This document shows, in pieces, positions 27,675-36,100 of a DNA stretch of 64,000 nt (positions are counted from its first letter, which is position 1; every line of letters begins with the position of its first letter). The position numbers and the translations under genes are program-made. The notes under the pieces are model-generated. The model saw only the letters and a list, made by a program, of their open reading frames with translations, made no database searches and was not told where the DNA came from. Source of the stretch: Calothrix sp. C42_A2020_038 (GTDB lineage: Bacteria > Cyanobacteriota > Cyanobacteriia > Cyanobacteriales > Nostocaceae); the NCBI GenBank assembly GCA_015272395.1, contig JACYLQ010000047.1, positions 62,001 to 126,000 on the forward strand. The letters run 5' to 3'.

Positions 27675-27705
27675 CCCCAACTATATTGCTTGCAATTAGT
27701 TGGGG
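27675..27705 (+). repeat. Right-end hairpin of the IS element / putative guide-RNA scaffold
   Basis: CCCCAACTA (27675-27683) pairs with TAGTTGGGG (27697-27705), and inside the loop ATTGC can pair with GCAAT. It starts ten bases after the tnpB stop. In IS200/IS605 elements this region forms the subterminal palindrome and the 3' part of the TnpB guide RNA. The bases that would serve as guide start a few positions to the right. Confidence 0.7.
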
Positions 27706-27736
27706 TGCGTTCAAATATACCAGAAGTAGGCAATTG

Positions 27737-28099
27737 CTAGTTACTTGGTTCAAGTTTGATGATTGGCGTTTGTTGTGTAGGTTGCGCTAAATTTCCTTGC
27801 TGCAGACGTTGCTGTTGTCTTGCTCTGAATGCTTCTGCGGCCTCGTCTATTTCCCTACGCTGCTGATTAGCAAATTCTGGGTTGTATCTATTTAAACCAA
27901 GATTTGCATTGTGAATTAGTCGAAACATATCGAATGGACTTTGTTCGGTACCTTGATAAAATGGGTCGTTACCGCGCGAGTCGTAATTTTGTAAGTTTGT
28001 GCTTTGGTTGGAAGGGAGAGCTTGAGCGTTGCTTGGTTGCGCTACGCTGATTAAACCCAGTCCAGCTAAACTCAAAATTGCTAATAATCGGATTTTCAT
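27737..28099 (-). CDS. Small secreted Gln/Arg-rich protein
   Basis: 120 residues from the ATG at 28099, preceded by AGGGGCAAACCT. A Sec signal peptide is clear: MKIRLLAILSLAGLGLISVA then cleavage near PSNAQA. The mature part is polar, with a helix REIDEAAEAFRARQQQR that could form a short coiled coil. No named family. It lies 43 bases after the stop of an ABC permease gene on the same strand and may belong to that operon as a periplasmic component, but this is inferred from position only. Confidence 0.65.
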   Translation of the reverse strand: MKIRLLAILSLAGLGLISVAQPSNAQALPSNQSTNLQNYDSRGNDPFYQGTEQSPFDMFRLIHNANLGLNRYNPEFANQQRREIDEAAEAFRARQQQRLQQGNLAQPTQQTPIIKLEPSN

Positions 28100-28141
28100 A
28101 GGTTTGCCCCTCAAATGCTATGAGTAATGATTGTTTCTATC

Positions 28142-29038
28142 TTATGAAAGTGTCCGGCGTAATCGAGGTTGAATACTTAGTAAAGCTACAACTGCAAAAC
28201 CTGCCAACACTAACAAGGCGCCACCGAAAGTGACATCACCCCAAAACGCTTGCATCACAACGCTATTAAATCCCCAGTTGCTGTGGGTATAGAGATAGCG
28301 AATTGGTTCAATGGCATAACTAAGAGGGTTGAGAGTCGCAACTACTTGTAACCATTTTGGCATGAACGACAAAGGCGCCAATGCAGTTGAAGCAAACAAC
28401 ATTGGTAGAGTGCTGACAAAGATCACAGCTATTAGCTCAATGTGTCCTGGTAAAGTAAATGCTAAACCAAGACTCAAAGCAGTCACACCCAAAGCTAGTG
28501 CAAACACGATTAGTACTATTGAACTTAATCCTGCTACACTTGGTAAACCTGCGCCTAAAAATGCTGCGGCGCCGACAATAACGGCAGCTTGTAGCAAACT
28601 TTGGCTAATAATAAAAATTGCCGATGCGAACACAATCGAAAACCTTGATGCTAATGGTGCTACCAGTAATCGATTTAAAAAACCAAACTCGCGGTCAAAC
28701 ATTACAGGTAATCCAGCATTTAAAGCTCCTGCAAATGCAGTAAAAACTATCACACCTGCTGCTAAAAATTGGCCGTAATTAGTTGTACTACCAAAAATAC
28801 CTTTAGGTGCATTTTGAAACAAGGCGCCAAATAACACCAACCACATCACAGGTTGAATAATACCAGCAAACAAAGTAGACGGGCGCCTAGCGAGTTGAAT
28901 AAATAACCGTTTTGTCAGTGCTAAAGTTTCCTGAACAACTTCGCCAAAAGTATTTGACGATGTACCAGCATAGAGTTGTGGTGATGCAACTTGCTGCCAA
29001 TTAATATCTGATTTTGGAGGTAATACAGTGCCACTCAT
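28142..29038 (-). CDS. ABC-2 type permease (drug-exporter class)
   Basis: 298 residues, six hydrophobic segments. The N-terminal cytoplasmic stretch leads into LFIQLARRPSTLFAGIIQPVM, and the later LNPLSYAIEPIRYLY block is characteristic of DrrB/NodJ-like ABC-2 permeases. The ATPase partner is the next gene upstream (29133). Together they form an exporter; the substrate (lipid, drug or polysaccharide) is unknown. 94 bases separate the genes and contain a heptad repeat. First ATG used. Confidence 0.9.
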   Translation of the reverse strand: MSGTVLPPKSDINWQQVASPQLYAGTSSNTFGEVVQETLALTKRLFIQLARRPSTLFAGIIQPVMWLVLFGALFQNAPKGIFGSTTNYGQFLAAGVIVFTAFAGALNAGLPVMFDREFGFLNRLLVAPLASRFSIVFASAIFIISQSLLQAAVIVGAAAFLGAGLPSVAGLSSIVLIVFALALGVTALSLGLAFTLPGHIELIAVIFVSTLPMLFASTALAPLSFMPKWLQVVATLNPLSYAIEPIRYLYTHSNWGFNSVVMQAFWGDVTFGGALLVLAGFAVVALLSIQPRLRRTLS

Positions 29039-29041
29039 GAT

Positions 29042-29074
29042 GATTTTAGATTTTAGATTTTAGATTTTAGATTT
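29042..29074. repeat. Heptanucleotide tandem repeat
   Basis: GATTTTA repeated nearly five times (29042-29074) between the ABC ATPase and permease genes. It is a short tandemly repeated repetitive sequence of the kind frequent in heterocystous cyanobacteria. It could lower expression of the permease relative to the ATPase by separating them. Confidence 0.85.
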
Positions 29075-29132
29075 GTCGCGCGACAATGAATTTTGGATTA
29101 CCGACATCCGTGTCATCCATCTCATGGGTGAT

Positions 29133-30152
29133 CTATCTCATGTTTTCTTTTTTTTCTGCTTTGGGGTCACGATTTGCTGCAGCAGCAATTTCTGCATCCA
29201 TAAGAGTACGTCCTGTCGCAGCAAGATAAACATCATCGAGACTGGGACGAGACTGGGCAATACCAAATATCGGTAAACCAGCATTGTTCAACGCTTGCTG
29301 AATTGTAATTAAAGTGTCGTTTTGCGGAGTTACAACCAAATTTAGCGAGTTACCTTGGGCGCCATTAATAATGATGTCCTGTACAAAAGGCAAAGACTTG
29401 AGTAAATTTTTAGCTTGTTCGGCTTCCTCCTGTGGAGAAAATTCGCGAATGCGAAGTGTGACTCTATCTCCCCCAATTTTATCCTTTAACTCCGAGGGCG
29501 TTCCTTGTGCAATGACCACACCACGGTCGATAATTGCGACCCTATCAGCTAATGCGTCAATCTCCTCTAGATAATGGCTGGTAATCAGTACTGTTGTTCC
29601 AGCTTCTCGTAGCTTTCGCAAAAACTCCCAGACAACAAACCGACTCTCAATATCAAGTCCCACTGTTGGTTCATCTAGTACCAATACATCCGGTGCATGA
29701 AGTAACCCTGCTGCTAAATCTAAGCGTTTGCGTAACCCTCCTGAATAGGTACCAGTTTTTTGATTCGCGTATTCCTGCAATCCCAATAAATTTAATACGG
29801 CGTCGATTCGCTGCTTTGTCACTGCCGCAGGTAAATGATAAAGTGCTGCTTGTAATTGCAGCAGTTCACGACCAGTTAATATTTTATCTAAAGCTACTTC
29901 TTGTGCCACATATCCCAAGCGTTGTCGTGCAGCTTTTGGATTGTCCACTACTGAAATGCCGGAAACCTCGACTATTCCAGCATCGGGCGCTGTTAAGGTA
30001 CACAAAATACGCAAAGTAGTTGTTTTCCCTGCACCATTGGGGCCAAGTAAACCAAAAATTTCTCCTGGCTGCACCTGAAAAGAAACGTCCTTGACAGCTT
30101 CAGTTTTCCCATAGCGCTTTTTTAGATTTTGAATCGAAACTGCGGGAGCCAT
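29133..30152 (-). CDS. ABC transporter ATP-binding protein (DrrA-like)
   Basis: 339 residues. Walker A GPNGAGKTTTLR (about residues 37-48), signature YSGGLRKRLDLA, Walker B VLVLDEPTVGLD, and the switch histidine in LITSHYLEE. A C-terminal extension (about 230-320) with a SLDDVYLAATGRTL motif is diagnostic of the daunorubicin-resistance DrrA subfamily. It partners the permease at 28142. Start at the ATG before APAVSIQNLKKRYG. The substrate is not deducible. Confidence 0.93.
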   Translation of the reverse strand: MAPAVSIQNLKKRYGKTEAVKDVSFQVQPGEIFGLLGPNGAGKTTTLRILCTLTAPDAGIVEVSGISVVDNPKAARQRLGYVAQEVALDKILTGRELLQLQAALYHLPAAVTKQRIDAVLNLLGLQEYANQKTGTYSGGLRKRLDLAAGLLHAPDVLVLDEPTVGLDIESRFVVWEFLRKLREAGTTVLITSHYLEEIDALADRVAIIDRGVVIAQGTPSELKDKIGGDRVTLRIREFSPQEEAEQAKNLLKSLPFVQDIIINGAQGNSLNLVVTPQNDTLITIQQALNNAGLPIFGIAQSRPSLDDVYLAATGRTLMDAEIAAAANRDPKAEKKENMR

Positions 30153-30336
30153 AACAACATATTCCTAACTATAAAAAAATCGTAACAAATCGCAACACAG
30201 TTATTTTTATCTTAGCGAGCATCTTCGCTATTCCTTATTTTCGATTCTTCAAAATGTATCAATCTGCCCTAGAGTCTTCTCAATAACTTGTATAAATTGT
30301 TATATATCATTAACTAACTACTGAGGTTAGCCCTGA

Positions 30337-31431
30337 ATGGACAGAAACCGTCTCCGGGCTTATATGGGTTTAATTCGGGAATTGCTTCGATGTCAAAGTG
30401 GGGAAGAATTAGCTTTATTACAAGCTAATTTGGAGTTGGTTGACACTAATTTAATTGAACTATTAGAGCGAGTAGCAACCAGAGCAACCCAAAGAGGTGC
30501 TTTTGGTACAGCAAATTTTCTGTTTGATTTGGCACAGCAGCTTAAAGAAATGCTGATGCCAGTAGAAAGCCAATCTCAAGAGGAGGAAGTATCCTCTATA
30601 TATATACAGGTGATTGAGGAAATACTCAATTGCCCTAGTGGCGCCGAAACAGAAATTTTACGAGGGCACCAAGATATCATAGACACACGTTTCATATTGA
30701 CGCTGCAACAGTTGGCAGCAATGTTTACTGATATTGGTGAAAAAAAAGCAGCTGAATTTTTACAAAAAATAGCTGTACCTTTAACTCAAGCAATTAGTAA
30801 TACGCATACAAATTTAAATTCAGATGTAAATTTGGCGCCTAATCAGTACATAGATTTTCTTGGCGATGTATTGCGGTTGACAGCCAGTAGTAACGCTGAC
30901 ATCAAAGCTGTTTATCCACTACTTGAAGCCAATATAGATAAACTCAATATTAATTTTGCTCAAGTACTCGATAATTGGGCAACGAGTACTTTAAGTGCAG
31001 TCAAACAAGAAATAGGCTTGAGTATCGCTACTGACATCGCGAATTTTAGCAATTTGATTCAAGACTTTCCCAGTGGTGAGCCTGCTTATAATATAGAAAT
31101 TGCCATTGCAGGTTATGAAGTCGCACTACGTGCTTATCGTCGTGACCAGTTTCCGCAGAAGTGGGCTTCGATACAAAATTACCTAGGAAAATTATATTTC
31201 AAGCGTATTCTAGGCGAAAAAGCGACTAATTTAGAAGTTGCGATTGAATGTCACCGTGTTGCATTGGAAATATATGAACGCGAGCATTTTCCTAAACAAT
31301 GGGCAACTACTCTAAGATATATCGCGAATGTTTACCAAAACCGAATTTACGGTAACAAAGACGATAATTTAAAAATTGCTTCTGAATATTTTCGCATCGC
31401 ATTTCAGGTATCTCCACACGATGAACAGTAA
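30337..31431 (+). CDS. CHAT-type TPR scaffold lacking a CHAT domain
   Basis: 364 residues. Residues 1-230 hold three related units of about 75 residues. They begin RLRAYMGLIRELLRCQSGEE, then YIQVIEEILNCPSGAETEIL, then YIDFLGDVLRLTASSNADIK; the first two continue LVDTNLIELLE and IIDTRFILTLQ. This pattern opens many cyanobacterial CHAT (caspase-like) proteins. Residues 250-364 hold two and a half TPR-like repeats of the NLEVAIECHRVALEIYEREHFPKQWA type seen in the same proteins. The chain stops inside the third repeat; no caspase-like domain follows. The end overlaps the next gene by 11 bases, so the two are translationally coupled. It probably senses or scaffolds; the partner protein may replace the protease effector. 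Start ATG as written. Confidence 0.7.
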   Translation: MDRNRLRAYMGLIRELLRCQSGEELALLQANLELVDTNLIELLERVATRATQRGAFGTANFLFDLAQQLKEMLMPVESQSQEEEVSSIYIQVIEEILNCPSGAETEILRGHQDIIDTRFILTLQQLAAMFTDIGEKKAAEFLQKIAVPLTQAISNTHTNLNSDVNLAPNQYIDFLGDVLRLTASSNADIKAVYPLLEANIDKLNINFAQVLDNWATSTLSAVKQEIGLSIATDIANFSNLIQDFPSGEPAYNIEIAIAGYEVALRAYRRDQFPQKWASIQNYLGKLYFKRILGEKATNLEVAIECHRVALEIYEREHFPKQWATTLRYIANVYQNRIYGNKDDNLKIASEYFRIAFQVSPHDEQ

Positions 31432-32986
31432 TTATAATGATTATAGGGTATTGGCTCCTAGTGTTCACTTTTTAGCTTTTAACCTTCAAGAAAGCGAAAT
31501 TATTAAACTCAAGGCTAATAGGCGCCAAGTTAGTAAAGACTGGTTATGGCAAACTTGCGATAAAATAGTTTCTAGTGTTTTTCAGCAAAATTTTCTCATT
31601 CAAAGTTATCTTGATTTAAAAAAGCAACCTCATAACTTTTTTGTAACAGTTATCAATCCTAACTGTTTAGATAATAAAATCCCAATCAAAGATATTTGTT
31701 CTATACCTAATTCAATTCCTTTACAAGGTCAAGTCTTGTTTAAAAGAAAATCTTTTCCAATTGAAGGTTTTGTTTACCCGGTTAGAATTAATAATAGTTA
31801 CGGTTTATGGCTTAATTGTGGTTATCCAAAACAGCAAAATGGATTTAATACCGAAGAAATTGATATTAGATTTATACGTCAACTAAACCCAGATAATTGT
31901 TTTGATGCCACAGATAAAAAAGGTTATTCTGGTCAAGCCATTATTATTACGGCTTGGTTAGTGCCAGAGGATATACGTAAAAGCCAGCAGGAACTCAAAG
32001 AAATTGCTGATGAGTGTTTAAAAAATTTCTTCCCAGATGGTTATAATATTCCACCCTTTAATAGAGTGGGGGAATTATTTGGTAGCCCAGTTTTTCAATA
32101 TGGTTTAGAAAAAGAATTACCATCGTCCGGTAATATTTTTGTCTGTCTCTTTCGTAGCTACAAGACTCCCAAAAGATTTCACCAGTCTCATTTACTAATA
32201 TTCAATTTATTTTTCTATCGTGCCCAAATTATTAAAAACTTCCAAGATGTTAGAAGAAATTCTTGCCGTATAGAAAAAATGCACACTAAAATTGTCGGAG
32301 AAATTAATAGCTTATTTAAGCTTGGTAAAAATAATACTTTAAGTAAAGATGATTTAAACAAATTACAATTAAAGCTAAAAGTATTACCATTAAGGGCACA
32401 TCAATACGAAGAATTTAGAGCGACACTCAATATTTCCAAAAATCAAATCGATCGAAGCGTTAATAATTATAAAAGCATTGTTGAAAAAATTGCTGAACAA
32501 TTTGAAGGCGAAAACTTGAGTTTTTTGGAAACACTTAGTAATACTAATTGGCCCTTCTATCAGGAACGTATCGAAGCTAATTTAATCTATTTTGAACATG
32601 GTTCTAAGTTGATTGACAACGCAGTTTCATCGATTCGAGGTCAAATCGCAATCGAACAAACTGAATTGTCAAGTCGGCGCCTTGAGGTTCAAGAAGAAAA
32701 TGACCGAACTTTACAACAAAGAATTACAGCGTTAGGTTTTGGTTTGAGCGTTGGCGGTATCTTATCTCAAATTATTGCTAACGAAAAATTTGCTCCACCG
32801 TTTATTGTACTCAAAAATGCGGATGGAACAGAATATGCCTATTATTATATAGTTTCAACAATATTCTGTGTTGTTGTTGGTTTTATTTGTGCATTCATTG
32901 TTGATAGAGTTGTTCTCTCATTTCCTTGGGTCTTAGATTTTAGCTTTAGAAAATTGCTATGTCAGCTTTTTCGCAATAAAAATTAA
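31421..32986 (+). CDS. Two-helix membrane protein, putative effector partner of the TPR scaffold
   Basis: 521 residues from the ATG at 31421, which lies inside the last codons of the upstream gene. Residues 1-230 are a mixed alpha/beta domain with no motif I recognise. Residues 260-435 are helical with heptad-like Glu/Lys/Leu spacing (RIEKMHTKIVGEINSLFKL, then SSRRLEVQEENDRTLQQRI). Two membrane helices close the protein (about 436-453 and 472-494), with a short basic tail. The arrangement, a long helical stalk and then a terminal helical hairpin in the membrane, recalls CorA-like or pore-forming effectors, but no signature (such as CorA's GMN) is present. Unknown family; the context suggests a membrane-acting effector. 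Confidence 0.6.
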   Translation: MNSNYNDYRVLAPSVHFLAFNLQESEIIKLKANRRQVSKDWLWQTCDKIVSSVFQQNFLIQSYLDLKKQPHNFFVTVINPNCLDNKIPIKDICSIPNSIPLQGQVLFKRKSFPIEGFVYPVRINNSYGLWLNCGYPKQQNGFNTEEIDIRFIRQLNPDNCFDATDKKGYSGQAIIITAWLVPEDIRKSQQELKEIADECLKNFFPDGYNIPPFNRVGELFGSPVFQYGLEKELPSSGNIFVCLFRSYKTPKRFHQSHLLIFNLFFYRAQIIKNFQDVRRNSCRIEKMHTKIVGEINSLFKLGKNNTLSKDDLNKLQLKLKVLPLRAHQYEEFRATLNISKNQIDRSVNNYKSIVEKIAEQFEGENLSFLETLSNTNWPFYQERIEANLIYFEHGSKLIDNAVSSIRGQIAIEQTELSSRRLEVQEENDRTLQQRITALGFGLSVGGILSQIIANEKFAPPFIVLKNADGTEYAYYYIVSTIFCVVVGFICAFIVDRVVLSFPWVLDFSFRKLLCQLFRNKN

Positions 32987-33145
32987 TAATTAACATCAAG
33001 AAATATGATTTCGTAAAGTGATTATAATTCTAAATTTATCACGTTGATGCTTTCTTCAGTTAATTTTCTTTAATCAACCATCTTAATGTTCATCTTTACT
33101 GTCACAGGGGAACAATATACTTGAACTTATCACAACCCTTGGCAT

Positions 33146-36100
33146 ATGACAGTTTTAGAAGGCAACATCCTTGGTTATCATCTTTGCGAGTTACTTTACG
33201 ACGGTTCAAGAATTTTAGTATATCGAGGAATGCGTTGTAGTGACCAACAACCTGTAGTTATTAAATTACTGAAAAATCCTTACCCAAACTTTACTGAGCT
33301 AGTACAATTTCGTAACCAGTACACAATTGCTAAAAATCTAGATGCATCAGGAATAGTTCGTCCATATAGTTTGGAAACCTATCAAAATGCCTATGCTTTG
33401 GTGATGGAAGATTTTGGTGGAATTTCGCTGCGAGACTATTTAATTACTCATGAACTTAACTTGTACCAATTTTTAAATATAGCCATACAACTAACAGAAA
33501 TTTTGGATGTACTGATTCGTGCGCGAGTCATTCACAAAGATATTAAACCTGCGAATATTCTCATTCATCCAGAAAGTCAGCAAGTCAAACTTATTGACTT
33601 TAGTATTGCCTCACTACTTCCCAAAGAAACTCAAGAAATACAAAATCCTAATCTGTTGGAAGGTACTTTAGCTTATTTGGCGCCAGAACAAACAGGACGA
33701 ATGAACCGAGGAATTGATTACCGTTCTGATTTTTACTCTTTGGGTGTGACTTTTTACGAGTTGTTAACTGGACAACTACCCTTTCAAGTGGATGACCCTC
33801 TGGAGTTAGTACATTGTCACATTGCTAAATACCCAACTTCGGTTCATAGTCTAAATCCTAAAATCTCTCCAGTCTTGTCGCGAATTATAGAAAAATTAAT
33901 GGCGAAGAACGCTGAAGACCGTTATCAAAGTGCATTAGGGCTGAAGTATGATTTGGAGCGATGCTGGCAGCAATTGCAAAACAAAGGACAAATTCAAGAA
34001 TTTGTAATTGCACAGCAGGATATTACTGACCGTTTTGTTATTTCTGAAAAACTGTATGGTCGAGAAGAAGAAGTCAAAATATTATTAAATGCTTTTGAAA
34101 GAGTCGCTGGCAACTCACTAGAAACCGATACTCTTAGAAGACCTGCTGCTGAATTAATGCTAGTAGCTGGTTTTTCAGGAATTGGTAAAACTGCTGTTGT
34201 TTCGGAAGTTCATAAGCCGATAGTCAGGCAGCGTGGTTATTTTATTAAAGGAAAATTTGACCAATATCAGCGTAATATTCCTTTATCTGCTTTTGTTCAA
34301 GCATTTCGCGATTTAATGGGACAATTACTTTCTGAAACTGATATAAAACTACAACAATGGAAAACTAGAATACTCGATACTTTAGGTGAAAACGCGCAGG
34401 TAATTATTGAAGTAATTCCGGAATTAGAACAAATTATTGGTAAGCAACCTGCTGTCACAGAAATTTCAGGAAGTGCAGCACAAAATCGTTTTAGTTTACT
34501 ATTTCAGAAATTTATTAAACTGTTTGCAACTATTGACCATCCTTTAGTTATCTTTATTGATGATTTACAATGGGCTGATACTGCATCGTTGAAATTGATG
34601 CAATTATTACTAAGTGAAGCGGAGATCGAATATTTATTATTAATCGGCGCCTATCGAGATAACGAAGTATGGACGGCACACCCATTGATGTTAACATTGG
34701 ATGAGTTACAGAAACATAATGCCATCGTCAATACAATTAATTTGACACCGTTAAAAGAAATTCATATCAATCAGTTAATCGCTGATACCTTAAGCTGTTC
34801 AGCTGAGATAGCATTACCATTAACACAACTAGTCTACCAGAAAACAAAAGGTAATCCGTTTTTTAGTAACCAATTGCTCAAAGCATTATATGATGACAAA
34901 TTAATAACCTTTAATTATCAGAAAGATATCTGGGGGTGGCAGTGCGATATCACGAAAGTAAAGGCAAAAATTTTAACCGATGACGTAGTGGAATTTATGG
35001 CACTACAATTGCAAAAGTTACCACAAACAACTCAAAATGTTTTAAAATTAGCAGCTTGTATCGGTAATCAGTTTGATTTAAAAACATTGGCTATTGTCTG
35101 TGAACAATCAGAGATCGAAACAGCAGCTTATTTATGGAAAGCTTTGCAAGAAGGATTAATTTTGCCCCAAAGTGAAGTTTATAAGTTCTTTAGCAGTGGA
35201 TATGAAATAAATAATTCTGACTCCATCTCTTTGACATACCTGAATAAATCCACTGCAAATATAGTCTACAAATTTATACATGACCGAGTACAACAAGCCG
35301 CGTATTCGTTGATTTTAGATCAGCATCAGCAAGCTATACACCTCAAAATAGGTAGATTGCTGCTCAAAGAAATGAATGATAATATTCAAGACGATAAAAT
35401 TTTTGAAATTATCGGACATTTAAATAAAAGTATTAACTTAATTACACAACCACAAGAAACAGAAGAACTCGCGCGACTCAACTTATTATCAGCACAAAAA
35501 GCAAAAGCTTGTACTGCTTATTCCTCATCTATAGCATATCTGCTGTTAGCAGTTAAGCTACTTAATACAGATTGCTGGTCAAGTCAATACATCTTAGCAC
35601 TACACATTTATCAAGAATTAGCAGAATTAGCATATCTTAATGGAAATTTTGAACAAGTAGAAATATATAGTGAAATTGTTATCAAACACGCCAAGACTCT
35701 ACTCGATTGCATCAAAGTGTATGAAGTCAAAATTCAAGCTTACGCAATCAGTCACAATTTCACACAAGCTATTCAAGTTGCTATAGAGTTATTACAACTC
35801 CTAGAAATCAATTTACCAACTGCACCCAGCCCAGAAGATATTCAGCAAGCAATATTAACGACAACCTCCACTTTTGTTAATAAAGCAGAAGAACTTAGTA
35901 ATATGCCAGCAATGACAAAACCAGAAAAACTGGCAGCTGCAAAAATATTATCCCGCATTGCATCTCCAGTTTACATTACTCAGCCAGAGCTATTTCCAAT
36001 AGTGGTTTTAACTCAAATCCAATTATCATTTGATTATGGCTTTGCACCCAGTTCTGCATATGCCTACTCATGCTATGCGATAATCCTCTGTGGGCTTCTT

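Larger units (their letters stand above)
25640..27712 (+). mobile_element. IS200/IS605-family element with divergent tnpA and frameshifted tnpB
   Basis: It contains a HUH transposase gene on the minus strand, a divergent tnpB on the plus strand, and subterminal hairpins just outside both genes (25651-25678 and 27675-27705), the layout of IS605-type elements that lack terminal inverted repeats. The exact ends cannot be fixed by eye, since these elements make no target duplication. No GGCGCC lies inside it although the flanks carry that motif about once per kb, which fits a recent or foreign insertion. tnpA looks intact and tnpB does not. Confidence 0.85.

Noticed and set aside
29042-29074. CRISPR-like repeat
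   Set aside because: Units are seven bases, contiguous and without spacers: a heptanucleotide tandem repeat. The same holds for 44073-44144.
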